Positions 32,450-46,794 of a DNA stretch of 64,000 nt are shown here, piece by piece. Within the stretch, counting starts at the first letter, position 1, and each line of letters starts with the position of its first letter. Both the position numbers and the translations under genes were made by a program. Where the stretch lies: positions 49,022 to 113,021 of the forward strand of contig JAKCOZ010000606.1 in assembly GCA_022605955.1 (NCBI GenBank), read 5' to 3'. A model generated the notes under the pieces. It was given only the letters and a program-made list of their open reading frames with translations. It had not been told where the DNA came from and did not search any database. Source of the DNA: Rallus limicola (Eukaryota; Chordata; Aves; Gruiformes; Rallidae).

Positions 32450-32960
32450 CCCCCCGGTTCTCCCGTTACCCAGTTCCCGCTGCCCGCCGCCGCGCGGCGG
32501 CGCTAGGACCGGGGGGTCGGCGGGGCGCGGCGCCGTTCGCGGCAACCCCCCCCCCCCCCTCCTCCTCCTCCTCCTCCTCCTCCTCCCCCGCCCCGCCCGC
32601 CCCCCCCCCCCCCCCCTTCCCCCGCCGCCCCCTCCCCTCCCGCCGCCGCCCCTCACCCGGCTCCGCCGGCGGCCCGGCCCGCTCCACCCAGGCGCTCCAG
32701 CTCTGCCCCGCGAACTCGTCGAGGCCGGGCAGCCGCCGCTCCCGCCGCCGCCATCGCCGCGCGCCCACGCGCCGCCATCGCCGCCGCCGCGGGGAACGCG
32801 CGCGCCCCCCCGCGCCCCGCGCGCGCGCCCCCCCGCCGCCGCGGCCGCCGCCACCCCCGCCCCGCGCGCGCCCCCCCCCCCCCCCCCCTCAGCCCCCCCC
32901 CGCCACCTCTCCGCCGCCGCCGCCGCGCATGCGCCGAGCGCCCTCGCCCGCCCCGAGGCA
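32450..32960 (-). promoter_or_regulatory. ATXN7L2: ATXN7L2 CpG-island promoter with NRF1 site
   Basis: A very GC-rich island with long C-runs spans exon 1. A perfect GCGCATGCGC palindrome at 32925-32934, about 150 bp upstream of the start codon, matches the NRF1 consensus. At 32955-32979 a weak ZNF143-like sequence (minus strand ACTACACCGCCCGTGGTGCC) is present. Confidence 0.75.
32657..32778 (-). CDS. ATXN7L2: ATXN7L2 exon 1, one frameshift; gene-level annotation
   Basis: ATXN7L2 is a nuclear ataxin-7 paralogue thought to anchor the deubiquitinase module (USP22 group) to the SAGA complex. The start at 32778 reads MAARGRAAMAAA, echoing human MAVRERAAAAMAA. One base must then be removed (CCC at 32741-32743, GGG on the coding strand) to continue as ERRLPGLDEFAGQSWSAWVE, which is human-like and joins exon 2 in phase through a GTGAGG donor. 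Nine coding exons were found between 32778 and 27420; the C-terminal exon was not. Five internal frameshifts and one or two phase mismatches occur, yet splice sites and reading are otherwise conserved. Assembly error is more likely than a pseudogene, but the latter is not excluded. SYPL2 lies upstream on the same strand, as in mammals. Confidence 0.85.
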
Positions 32961-33029
32961 CCACGGGCGGTGTAGTCCCGCCCCGCCCCGGGGCTGCCCC
33001 GCACCGGCACCGACACGGCCACGGGGCCG

Positions 33030-33790
33030 GGGTGCAGGTACCCTATGGGGGCTATAGATACCCTATGGGGGCTGGGGCTATAGGTACCCTTATAGGGGCT
33101 GTATGTACCCTAGAGGAGCTGGGGCTATAGGTACCCTATAGGGGCTATAGGTACCCTATGGAGGCGGGGGCTTGCAGGTACCGCTATAGGGGCTGTAAGT
33201 ATCGCTATAGGGGATGGGGGCTGTAGGTACCCTATAGGGGCTATACATACCCTATGGGGGTAGGGGTTGTAGGTACCCTATAGGGCTGTAGGTACCCTAT
33301 GGGGGCAGGGACTGTAGGTACCGCTATAGGGGCTGTAGTACTGCTATACGGGCAGGGACTGTAGGTAGCCCATAGGGGATGGGGGCTGTAGGTACCCTAT
33401 TAGGGGCTGGGGCTATAGGTACCCTATAGGGGCTATACGTACCCTATGGGGGCAGGGACTGTGGGTATCGCTATATGGGCAGAGACTGTAGGTGCCCCAT
33501 AGGGGTTGGGGGCTGTAGGTACCCTATAGGGGCTGGGGCTATAGGTACCCTATAGGGGCTATATGTACCCTATGGGGGTAGGGGTTGTAGGTACCCTATA
33601 GGGGCTGTAGGTACCACTATAGGGGCTGGGCTTATAGGTACCCTATAGGGGTGGGGGCTGTAGGTACTGCTATACAGGCAGGGGCTATAGGTACTGCAAT
33701 AGAGGCAGGGGCTGTAGGTACTGCTATAGGGGCTGGGCTACAGGTACCCTACAGGGTCTGGGGGCTATAGATGTCTCTATACGGGGGCTG
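33030..33790. repeat. CTATAGG/GGTACC minisatellite between ATXN7L2 and SYPL2
   Basis: About thirty units of 20-28 bp built on GGCTGTAGGTACCCTATAGG. The words CTATAG and GGTACC are palindromic, so each unit can pair with itself. It starts about 70 bp upstream of the ATXN7L2 CpG island. Confidence 0.95.
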
Positions 33791-34487
33791 GGGATCCGGG
33801 ATCCTATATACGCCCTATATAGGGCTGGGGACATGAGGATATATACATATATATATACCTGCACAGCCCCCGGGGTCACCCCTCCGCAGCACTGGACCCC
33901 CCGGGGTTACACCCACCCCTATACCCAGCCAGCAGGATATAAGGGCCCTATACGGAGCTGGCAGTGGGGGCTCTGTGTGCCTCCAAGCCCAGCAGGATGC
34001 CCACAGGCAGTATAGAGCCTATATATATATAATTACTCCCTGTAACGAGCTGAGCACCTGGGGTTACATCCAGCCACCCCAGGGGGGTACATACACCCCT
34101 ATATGGGGGGTGATATACACCCCTACAGAGCACAGCCCCCCCTCTGCCCCCCACATAGAGCCAGACACCGGGGGTTATAGTCCCCCTATATAGAGCTCAT
34201 ACCCAGGACTTTTATATGCACCCCTTGCCCCAGATGTGGGCACCCCGGGGTGACCCACCGAGCTCCCCCCCCCTCCCCGTACAGACCGGGACCCCCGGGG
34301 TTCTGCAGCACCCCACATGCAGCCGGGAGCGGTGGCTGCTGCCCCCTCAGAGCATCCTTCATCCAGCCAGCCCCCAGCCCCGTGTGTCCAACCCCGGGGC
34401 CAGCGACACCCCATCCCCGGGCTGGCGGCCGGCGCGAGGTCCCGGGGGACAGGTGGGACCCCCACCCCCCCAAACCCCGGTTTGCGG
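33791..34487 (-). other. SYPL2: SYPL2 3' UTR and downstream sequence
   Basis: No gene is seen. AT-rich TATATA stretches occur near 33838-33857 and 34019-34032. On the minus strand a TATAAA at 34211-34216 could be a variant poly(A) signal about 275 bp after the SYPL2 stop codon; no AATAAA was found. Confidence 0.45.
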
Positions 34488-36499
<2,012 letters not shown>

Positions 36500-36502
36500 T
36501 CA

Positions 36503-36883
<381 letters not shown>

Positions 36884-37272
36884 TCAGACCCTGGACCCTT
36901 TGCTGCCGTCCGGTGCCCCGGCACGGGGCCGGCAGCTGAGGGAAGGGGTTAAATCTGTGGCTGGTGGTTGGCCTGGCTCCATCCTCAACTTCTCTGATTA
37001 ACAAGGATCCCCCTCTCCCCCGCCCCCACTTCCCTGACGGCATCAGGAATGGGAGCCAGGGGATGCCTGGTGGCACTGGGGATGCAGACTGTCCCCCAGC
37101 CAGACACACAGCCACACACCAGGTCCCTACCCACCGTGGTGGTCCCAGCAGCGGGGAAGGGGTTTAACCCCAACCTGGCACCCTGTGCCCCAGTTCACTG
37201 CACTGGGGAGGGTTCCTGGGGGGAGGGAGAGTCGTGAAGGGGGCGGGGGGGTCTGGACCCAGTGCCCCCTCA

Positions 37273-37479
<207 letters not shown>

Positions 37480-38881
37480 TCACAACCCCCACCCCCCCCC
37501 ACCCCTGGCTCCCCCCCTCCCCCCTCTCCCCCTGGCACTGAGTCACAGGACGAGCTGCCACCCTGCAGCTGTCACACCGCAGCTGCCACCGACACCACCA
37601 GGGCCCAGGGTGGCGGGTGATGGGGGGCAGCAAGGCCCAAACCGCCCACCCACCCCTTCATTTCAGGCAGGGTGCTGAGCGCTGCAGCTGGGTGTCCAGC
37701 AGGCTGGGAGCATCCCCTTGGTGGGACCCCCGGTGTGGTCCCTGCCGGCGTCCCCAGGAGCTGCCGCTGCCATTTCCCGTCCCTTCGGAGGGGGAAGGGG
37801 GGTGACATGAGGGGGAAGCGCCCTTCCCAAGTAGTTCTCTGGCAACTCCTCCCCACCGAGCTCCCGGCTTCCTGGGACCAGATTTGAGGCCAGGCCTGAT
37901 GCCGTAGGGATGGGCAGACCCACATAGGGCCCCGAGAGGCGAAGGAGGAGCGTTAGGAGGGCCCCCTCTCTGGGGACTCTCTTCCTGCTTTCAGTTTCGG
38001 GGTGTCTGTGCACTCAGTGCCTGATCCTGCACGTGAGCAGCACTGGCTGGGGGTGCCCAGCACCAAGCTTGGATGGGATTATCCAAAGCAAAGAACCGGG
38101 GGACGAGGGGAAAAGCCTCCTCGACCCAGCTGGGGGATGGCCAAATGAGTCTGGCCACATGTTGCGGGGCTGAGCCCACCCTCCACCTCCCCGTGCCTCA
38201 GTTTCCCCAGTGCTGGCAGCCAGACATGGAGCCGGCTGGGAGCCCCCCCCCCCGGCCCCAGCGAGGCCGCGCGGCAGAAATGCCACCCTGAAATCCAATC
38301 CTGGAGCCATTCATAGCACGGCCGGGCTGGGGACGGGGTTCTGGGCACTTGGCTCCCCCCATGCCCAGGGTCTCCCCTCCTGGGGCCCGCTGCACCCCAG
38401 CCCTCCCTCCCCACCCACTCGCCCGGTACCCGCCAAGGCCACGGGAGTGACGGGGACCCAGCACCCCGATGTCACCGTCCCCTGTGGTGTGGCTGGGCAC
38501 AGCCACCTGCTCAAGGTCACTGGGGGGGGGGGGACGTGTGGCCCAACCCCAGCGCCCAGGCAGCACAGCACCCCACCACCCCTTGGAGCCCCCTGAGGAT
38601 GGGGTCCCCATGCCCGAGGCTGCTGGGGTGGGGGAGGCTCCGGAGGGGCTCCAGGATCCCCCTCACCCCAGGGTGGGGGCTTCAGGAAGCCAAGAGGGCA
38701 CCCCAAATTTGGGAGGGGGAGGGGAAGTGCGGGACACGGGTCCCTGGGGAGCAGCACCCAGGGGAGCAGGGGAAGGGGCTGTGCCCTGGGGGGGGAAGGG
38801 GGGTCCCGATGCCAGGATAGGGGCTGGGCTGGGGACACACACACACACACGGGGGGGGGGGGTGGGGGGTGGGAAACTCAC

Positions 38882-38953
38882 CCATTCCAGCACCTTGATG
38901 AAGCCCAGGGGCTCCAGGAGGCGGCCCCAGCGCACCCCACCCAGGACACGCTC
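38882..38953 (-). CDS. SYPL2: SYPL2 exon 2
   Basis: Encodes ERVLGGVRWGRLLEPLGFIK then VLEW, matching human [24 protein letters not shown]. 24 codons with phase 0 boundaries. Confidence 0.96.
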
Positions 38954-39412
38954 CTGCGGGGAGAGAGCATCGGGAGCCGGGGCACCGGGGAGCACCGGGG
39001 GGCTCCGGGGAACCGGGGAGGGAGAGGGGGGGGAGGAGGGCTGCTCCGAGCAGGGGGATGCACCGGGATGGGGGGGGGGAGGGGGCTGCACCGGGCACCC
39101 GGGGGGTTGCTCTGGATCGAGGGGAGAGGGGTGCAATGGGAGGTGTCCCGAGCGGGGGGGGGGTCGAGGCAGGGGGGTGGGGGGGGGGGGGGGCAGTCTG
39201 CAGCGGCCACGGCACCGGAAGGGCGGCGGAATGCACCGGGACACCGGGGGTTACACCGGGAGGCTGCACCGGGGGTTGAGGCGGGGGGGAAGGGGGGGGG
39301 GGGGGGAGATCGGGCGTTGCCCCGGGGAGAAGAACCGAGTTACCGAGGGACCACACCGGGAAGGCGCCTGTGACACCGGGGAAGTGGGGGTGGTGTCACA
39401 CCGGAGCCCTAC

Positions 39413-39463
39413 CTGGAACCGGGACGCTTTGTCACCGGGCGGGGGGACACCGGACTCCGACAT
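39413..39463 (-). CDS. SYPL2: SYPL2 exon 1; gene-level annotation
   Basis: SYPL2 (mitsugumin-29) is a synaptophysin-family four-helix MARVEL-domain protein of muscle triad junctions, where it helps shape T-tubule/sarcoplasmic-reticulum contacts and calcium handling. Exon 1 encodes MSESGVPPPGDKASRFQ with a GTAGGG donor. The six exons sum to 768 bp, or 255 residues plus stop, against 272 in human; no lesions were found. The gene is divergent with PSMA5, whose start lies 958 bp away, as in mammals. Cytoplasmic termini and four helices (about residues 32-50, 97-120, 132-150 and 205-230) fit the family. Confidence 0.95.
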
Positions 39464-40421
39464 GGCCGGGGCCGGGGGCGGTCGGTGCTGCCTCCACCAC
39501 CCGCTGGGGCCGCTCCGCTGTCAAAACCGCCACCGGGAACCCCCCCCCCCCCCCCTCCCGCCCCCAACCTCACCCCCACACCTCCCTAGAGGGAGGGGGG
39601 GGGGGGGGGCCGGGCAACACCGCTCCGCCCCTAAAGCAAAGCCCCCGGTCCGCCCCCGGACACCCCCGGGACAGCCCCCCCCGTCCCCCCCCCCGTCCCC
39701 CCCCCCACCTCCCTCTCCAGCTCGGGCCAGGCCCTCAGAGGGCAGGGACCTCCGGGCTTGTCCGCCCTCCCCTCTCGTGTTCTGCAACGGAGCGGACATC
39801 GTGCTGCCACCCGGTTCCCGGTGGGGGGGGGACGACAGTCCCGTTACCGGCCGCCCCCCCCGTTCGGGGGGGCGGCCGGTAACGGGACTATCGTCCCCCC
39901 CCACCGGGAACCGGCCGCTGATACGGCTCCGGAGGACCCAAGCGTATAGGGATATAACTGCCCTTTCCACCCCCCCCATCCTCATCCCCTTCCCCGGTAT
40001 CCCGGTCCCGGTACCCTCAAGCCACGCCCCCTCCCCTACAAGCCACGCCCCTTCATAGCAAAACCACGCCCCCTCAGCGCCACCGCACACCCACGTCTCA
40101 CCAAGCCACGCCCCCTCAGCGCCAAGCCACGCCCCCTCTCCCCCACTCTCCCTCCAATCCCCGCCGCCACCCTCTCCTCCCTCCCCCCCTCCTCCGAGCC
40201 CGCCCTCCGCGCCTTCTGATTGGTTAGAACATAGGCGAGCATCCAATAAGATGAGGGAGAAGGACGGCGCCGCGCCTGCGCGTTGAGCGCTCGCTGACCG
40301 GAAGCGGCGGGGAAGAACCCGGTGTGGGCCGCGCCGCGCTCCCGTCTCCTCCTCCTCCTCAGCCGCCGCCGCCCGTTTTCCCCCCGCCCCGGGCCCCGCG
40401 TCCCCCTCCAGCGCTGCCGCC
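39464..40421. promoter_or_regulatory. Divergent SYPL2/PSMA5 promoter region (CpG island)
   Basis: A CpG island separates the two start codons. On the PSMA5 side are an inverted CCAAT box (ATTGG at 40219-40223), a forward CCAAT box (40243-40247), an NRF1-like GCGCCTGCGCG at about 40272-40282 and an ETS-type ACCGGAAG at 40297-40304. This set is typical of housekeeping promoters. Several CCACGCCCC words lie at about 40023-40135. No TATA box is seen. Confidence 0.75.
39811..39914. repeat. Long near-perfect palindrome (about 50-bp arms)
   Basis: From 39811 (CCGGTTCCCGGTGG) the sequence runs to a centre of about 4 bp (GTTC at 39862-39865) and returns as its own reverse complement to 39914. The arms differ by one C/T substitution and small differences in G/C-run length. 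It lies about 350 bp from the SYPL2 start and 510 bp from the PSMA5 start and could extrude as a cruciform. Confidence 0.95.
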
Positions 40422-40450
40422 ATGTTCCTCACACGCTCCGAGTACGACCG
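40422..40450 (+). CDS. PSMA5: PSMA5 exon 1; gene-level annotation
   Basis: PSMA5 is the alpha-5 (zeta) subunit of the 20S proteasome outer ring, a structural and gating subunit in nucleus and cytosol without protease activity of its own. Exon 1 encodes MFLTRSEYD plus two bases of Arg10, with a CG/GTGAGT donor. Nine coding exons sum to 726 bp, giving 241 residues plus stop, the same length as human PSMA5. All splice sites are canonical and all phases agree. Very few substitutions from human were noticed, as expected for a core proteasome subunit. Introns contain several CR1 copies. Confidence 0.97.
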
Positions 40451-41876
40451 GTGAGTGCTTACACCCCCCCCTCCCCCTCCTTCTCCCGCCTCCCGCGGCC
40501 TACGGCTGAGTCACGGGCCTGCGGCCCGGCGCCGCCTCTCCCATCCCGGTAGGCCCCGGCCGCCGTCTCCCACCTCTACACCGCTCCTAGGAGGCCGCGG
40601 CCCTGCTGGGGCCTCCCGGCAGCCCCGGCGGGGCTTCCCGGTACCGCTCCCTGCGGGGGGCCCGCCCCGGTGGCTTCGTTTCCATTGGGCCTTTGGCTCT
40701 CCGTGTCCGTTAAACACGGGGGGAAGGGACGGCTCGTCCCCCTCCCCCCCGGTAAACTTGGTCAGTGGTGCCGCAGGCACGGTTCCTTTTGCATGGGAAA
40801 GTCCAGGTGAGTCGTGGGAGGGTGAATAGGGACCTGTCGGGGGCAGGGAGGCTCTCAAAGGGGCAGCGTGGGACGTGGGCCGCTCCCCTGGGGCCCCCGA
40901 GGCGGTTATGTGGAGTGGGAGACCCTCTGGGGTGGATGTGTGGGGTGAGAGACACCCCAGTGCACCCCTGAGGTGTCAGGGCCCTGAAGCAATGGGGTAG
41001 GCACCCCCCCAGGCAGCACTGGGGACACACAGACAGGGGCCCTGTGCTGCGCTGGCCTTTGCCAGAGGTCACTGGAAGGCCCCTGGGGTCACACTGAGCA
41101 GGAGCCCTGAGGTGAAGGAATCGCCTGTTGTCAGACAAAGGGACAGCAGCGCTCAGGCCTGGGGAGAAGCCTGTCCCCAGCCAGGGACAGCTGTGCTTGG
41201 GAGTCACCTACCTGAGCTGGGGTCCAGTGGGAGGTGCTGACAGGGCCAGGCCAGAGCCCTGCTCTGGGGCAGCACTGTGCCAGGGCAGCCTTGCAGGTGA
41301 GCAGTGATGGACTGTGCAGCATTGATGACATGAAGCCCAGGCCCTGAGCTCTTACTTGCTAAATGCCTCCTGCAAGCTGTAGCCTCTTAAAGAAATCCCT
41401 CAGACAGTCCTGCCTGTGGCTGGAGCCCATGGGCACAGCGCTCCTCTTGGCCATTGGCACAACGTGGTGGAGCTGGGTTGGCTCCTGCTTTGTGCAGTGT
41501 GATGGGAGGACTGGAAATCCTCTGGGTTGGTGTGTGGGGAGGGTGGGAGTTGAGATGTGCTGGGGTATCTGGGGAAAGGAACAGGCCTGGGCTGGTGAAA
41601 CAAAACCCTGGTGCTGAGAGGAGGCAGAGTTTTTGGGAGTCTGAAGGCAACTCGCTCCCAGCATCCACAGTGTGAAGTGTGCTGTGAAAAGAGACCTTCC
41701 CACTTTCACCAGACCTGCTGGTGGTCCTTTTGTCCTTTCTCTGTGAGCACCCTGAACCCAGGCACTGTGAGTCTCTGCCACGAGGGTGATGGGCTCCAGC
41801 AAAGCCGTGCTGTGTTCCAGCAGCCCCATGTTACCTGTTCCCAGCTGGCATCACTTTCCCAGGATGGGTGTCCAAC

Positions 41877-42299
41877 CAGGCTGGTGAAGGGGCTGGGACA
41901 GCACAAGCCTGATGAGGAGCAGCTGAGGGAGCTGGGACTGTTCAGTCTGGAGAAGAGGAGGCTCAGGGAGACCTTCTTGCTCCCCCCCAACTCCCTGGAA
42001 GGAGGTTGTGGTGAGCTGGGCTCAGCCTCTTCTCGCAGATCACCAGTGACAGGGCAGGAGGGGATGGCTGCCAGTTGCACCAGGGGAGGTTCAGGTTAGA
42101 AATGAGGAGACATTTCTTCTCAGGAAGAGCAGTTGGCCATCAGAATGGGCTGCCCAGGGAGGTGGAGGAGTCACTGTCCCTTTGGGCTGCTCAGGGGAAG
42201 GCTGGGTGAGGTACTGAGGGAGTAATAGTGAGTAATACAGGGTGGCTGGACTAGATGATGCTGGAGGTCTTTTCCAACCTGAATGACTCAGTGATTCCC
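41877..42299 (+). mobile_element. CR1 fragment in PSMA5 intron 1
   Basis: Plus-oriented CR1 of a more diverged subfamily (AGTCTGGAGAAGAGGAGGCT, later CTAGATGATGCTGGAGGTC). It ends at GACTCAGTGATTCC, just upstream of exon 2. Confidence 0.87.
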
Positions 42300-42381
42300 A
42301 CCGCTGCTCTTGACTTGCATTTCTTGCCAGCCCTCAGTTCCCCCCCCCACCCTTCACACTGTCTCTGTGTTGTTCTTGCAG

Positions 42382-42448
42382 GGGTGTGAACACTTTTTCT
42401 CCAGAGGGGAGGCTGTTCCAAGTGGAATATGCCATCGAGGCCATAAAG
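42382..42448 (+). CDS. PSMA5: PSMA5 exon 2
   Basis: Encodes [20 protein letters not shown] then IK, the conserved proteasome alpha-subunit N-terminal signature (S-P-x-G-R-L-x-Q-V-E-Y). Acceptor TTCTTGCAG, donor AAG/GTATTG. Confidence 0.98.
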
Positions 42449-43620
42449 GTATTGTCTGCTCCCCCAAACTGTGCCACTGAGGGCGCTCTCAAACTCTGGG
42501 TCCAAGGCAGATGCTGTTCCCTGGGGCTCTGCTCTCACTCGGGTGGGGTTTGCTCCTGTCTGGCTGAGCCTGCTGTAGCTCAGCTCTTTTGTGCTTTGTG
42601 AAGAATCAAAACCCATCCACCTCCCCAAAATGCAGAGGAACATTCCCTTCCCTGTCTCCTACCAGCCAGCTCACCCCCACACCAAACACAAAGCAGAGAT
42701 GCTGACCCCCCTAAACCAAACCTGTTCAACGTAAGGTTGAAGCGAGACCTTCGGCTGTACCCAGCAGAGCTCAGCTTGCTCTTCTCCTCCCTGAGCTAAG
42801 GGACTGTTCCCTTCTGGTCCTTGGGCTTTATAAACACCAAGTGCCCTAGAAAACCAGACCCCTTATAAAAGCCCAAACTCAAATTGACCACTTTTCTCTC
42901 AGTTTTCCTCCCCTTGGCTTGTGGCTCACTGCAGGTGAGTTTTAAAACCTGAAGGTTCAGTTGTTAACAAGCAAACTGACCTCTGTGGAGCTGAGGGGCC
43001 TTTCTGGGGTGTTAAAGTCATCAGTAATAAGTGATTTTTTTTTATCTAAGAACATGGGTGTTGGTTGAGGGGAAGTTTAAACCTGGGGAAAACTGCCTGA
43101 GTGGTGTGCTCAGGGTACTCTGAGCAGAGCTGTGCTTGGGGGGCAAGGAGGTTGTGCTGCCTTTGTCTCCCCTCAGCTGCTCTGGCTCATTGAACTCTCC
43201 TTAAATGAGTCTTTTTTCACTAAAATGAGTGTGAAAAAAGGATAATTAATAGGTTTTTAAGGCATTGAGGAGGGAAGAAAGTCTTCAGCTTGTGGTGGTT
43301 GTGTTAATTTAATGTCAGATCCTCCTGCTGCAGCAGCATGGGAAGGTTCTCCCAGCTCTTGGCCACGTTACCTGTTGTGCCCGTGCCTTAGAGCTGCAGG
43401 GAGTGTTTGGCTTGCTGTGCTGCAGCTTCATTAACCAAAATACATCTGCAGTGAGATGGGGTGGCCCTTTGTTCCCCTCTGGGTCTGTGTGCAGCTGTGG
43501 AGACCGATGTGACTGAAGGATGGGAGCCTGGGGTGGGGTCTGAGCAGAGCCTCTGCTGGGCCTGAGGTTACACGTGCAGCTACCCAGGGAAACCTGCTGC
43601 TGAAATGACAGCTCCTGCTA

Positions 43621-43981
43621 GAGTCAGCCTGGAGAGGAGAAGACTAAGGGGGGACCTAATTAATGTTTATTAATATCTTCAGGATGGGATGCAGGGGGAA
43701 TGGGCAGCCCCTTCTCAGTGTCTGTGGGGACAGGACAAGGGGCAATGGCTGCAAGTTGGAGCAGAGGAAGTTCCCCACCAACCTGGGGCAGAACTTTTCC
43801 CCAGTGAGGGTGAGGGAGCCCTGGGCCAGGCTGCCCAGGGGGGTTGTGGAGTCTCCATCTCTGGAGAGATTCCAGCCCCATCTGGACACCGCCCTGTGCA
43901 CTATGAGCTGGGAGCTGCTTTGGCAGGGGGCTGGACCCCAGGAGCTCTCCAGGTCCCTTCCAACCCCTGGGATTCTGTGAT
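43621..43981 (+). mobile_element. CR1 3' fragment, arm of composite copy B
   Basis: Plus-oriented CR1 ending at GGGATTCTGTGATC. From about 43800 it is the reverse complement of the right arm of copy A (11082-11262). Copy B extends further 5' into the CR1 than copy A. Confidence 0.9.
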
Positions 43982-44253
43982 CTTCTCTCCACAGCTGGAG
44001 TGGTTATTCCAGTAGATTTTCCAGGATAGAAAAAAACTGAGTGCTGGGAGCCCTTGGGATCTGACCTGTCTCTTGACTGTGGTGCCAGTGCGATGTCCTT
44101 TGAGACCAGGGTACAACACGCTGTAGTGAGGAGCTGCTGTCTGGGAAGCAGGCTCTCTGCTTCAAGTCATAACAGCTCAAGTGTAGTGTGTGCAAAGGGT
44201 TTCCATGCTGATGATGCCAATTATCTCCAAACCAGTACTCCTAGGAAATCCTA
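43982..44253 (-). repeat. Composite spacer copy B (about 272 bp)
   Basis: Reverse complement of the spacer at 10816-11081, with scattered substitutions and small indels. It lies between two converging CR1 tails exactly as copy A does. Confidence 0.87.
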
Positions 44254-44699
44254 GAATCCCAGCCTGGTCTGGGTTGGGAGGGACCCCAAGGGTCACAGAG
44301 CTCCAACCCCCTGCCACAGGCAGGGACACCAACCTCCAGGCCTGGAGCTACACAAGGTTGCCCAGGGCCCCAGCCAACCTGGCCTTGAACACCCCCAGGG
44401 ATGGGGCACCCACCCCCTCTCTGGGCAGCCCCTTCCAGCCCCTCACCACTCTCTCTGCACAGAACTTCCCCCTAAGATCTCCTCTCCCCCTTCCCTCCTC
44501 CAGCTTCACTCCAGCCCCCTTGTCCTGCCAGGCTCTGCCCTTGAACAAGCCCATTCCCCTCCTGTTCCTCTGCTCCCTTCAGGGACTGGCAGGCTGCAAT
44601 GAGGTCCCCCCACAGCCTTCTCTTCTCCAGGCTGACCCAGCCCAGCTCCCTCAGCCTCTCTCCAGAGGGGAGCTGCTCCAGCCCCCTGAGCATCTCCAT
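44254..44699 (-). mobile_element. CR1 3' fragment, arm of composite copy B
   Basis: Minus-oriented CR1 starting at CTAGAATCCCAGCCTGG. It corresponds to the left arm of copy A (10444-10815) in inverted orientation and continues beyond that arm to about 44699. Confidence 0.92.
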
Positions 44700-44790
44700 G
44701 GTCGTAGGAGTCCAGATCGCTGTCGCCACACAATTTGTCTTTACCACGAGCTGTTGGTGCTACACCCCTTGCTGGGTGAGGTGCTGGTGA

Positions 44791-45066
<276 letters not shown>

Positions 45067-45938
45067 TAGCCTTCCCTGCAGCAGCTCTGCCGAGCTCAGG
45101 GGGAACGTTCATCCCTCCCAGTGAGCACCAGGACCGTGGTCACTGGTTTTCCAGGCTTGGGGCCAGCAGGACATAGTTACAGGAGCAGGAAGAGGCAGCT
45201 GAAGCACCCCACCACCACCTCCATGACCTCCCTCATGATAGCTCTTCCCAAATTTAGATCTGGGAGGGCAGGGAATTACTGCAGAAGGTTTGACTGGAGG
45301 CCAGCTTCCCTTGGAGCCCCAATGTCAGCCTGTACCCTGGCTCACAGCAGCCTCCTGCACCCTGAGGGGGCCTGCCACAGGCTCATGACCAAATATGTTG
45401 CCTTGAAAAGCAGGAGACCTCCAAAATACCCATGTTGCTGATGACATGGGTCATGGAAGATGCTCTTGAAGAATCTCCCTTCCTCCTCCCATGTGCTTTG
45501 GTGATACGTCCCCTCTCCTGGAGCACTGGGTGGGTGCTGGAGGCTCCTGCTGCATCCCCCAGCTATGGGTCAGCCAGCTCTGCCCCCCCCCCCCCCAGAG
45601 GGCAGGGATGAGTTCCCCCTCTGAGCAAGTTGCCTGACTGTCTCTTTGTTTCTCTTGCAAAGCCTGGAGCGTGGTTCCTTTATCCAGCTCGGGTTTGGTG
45701 TGGGTGGGAAGTGGGACTGGGAGAACTGGGTTAACGTCCCTGCCCTTTAGCTGGGTGTCTGATGTGAGCTGTCCATGCTCATCAAGCAAACCTGGCCTGG
45801 TCCCATCTTCCTCCCTCTCCAGCAAGCCTTGTGCAGGGCTGCCACGTGCTGCCACGCAGGGACTCTGCCCTGAGCTCTGTGCCTGTCCCGTGGGCTTTGG
45901 GAAGTCTGGGGGAGGAGAGCATTGCCAATTAGCAGTGA

Positions 45939-46058
<120 letters not shown>

Positions 46059-46369
46059 TGAAACAGCAGCACTGGGCCTGAGGGCATCATCTGGCAGAGC
46101 AAGGGAGTGGAGTGGGAGTGTAGCTGTCCCTTAGCTTTCCTCACCAGGCACTTACCAGCCCCTCAGGTTTACTCAGTGCCTTGGGTACTCTGAGGTCCCA
46201 GGTACAAACCTCTGTGCTGTAGTGAAGCCTTTTCCTGTGGGGTTTCCTGCATGGCAGCACTGCTCCTGCCTCTGGAGAGCTGGATAACCCATTGCCTTGG
46301 AAACATACTGGGATAAACTCCTTCAGCCTTGCATCTTCCCAGTTGTCACCCCAAGGCCTAGACAGATCA

Positions 46370-46794
46370 TAGAATCCCAGCCTGGGCTGGGTTGGGAGGG
46401 ACCCCAAGGGTCCCAGAGCTCCAACCCCCTGCCACAGGCAGGGACACCAACCTCCAGGCCTGGAGCTACACAAGGTTGCCCAGGGCCCCAGCCAACCTGG
46501 CCTTCAACACCCCCAGGGACGGGGCACCCACCCCCTTTCTGGGCAGCCCCTTCCAGCCCCTCCCCACTCTCTCTGCACAGAACTTCCCCCTAAGATCTCC
46601 TCTCCCCCTTCCCTCCTCCAGCTTCACTCCAGCCCCCTTGTCCTGCCAGGCTCTGCCCTTGAACAAGCCCATTCCCCTCCTGTTCCTCTGCTCCCTTCAG
46701 GGACTGGCAGGCTGCAATGAGGTCCCCCCACAGCCTTCTCTTCTCCAGGCTGACCCAGCCCAGCTCCCTCAGCCTCTCTCTGTAGGGGAGCTTT
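46370..46794 (-). mobile_element. CR1 fragment in PSMA5 intron 4
   Basis: Minus-oriented, starting ATAGAATCCCAGCCTGG; same subfamily as 5419-5853 and 44254-44699. Confidence 0.92.
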
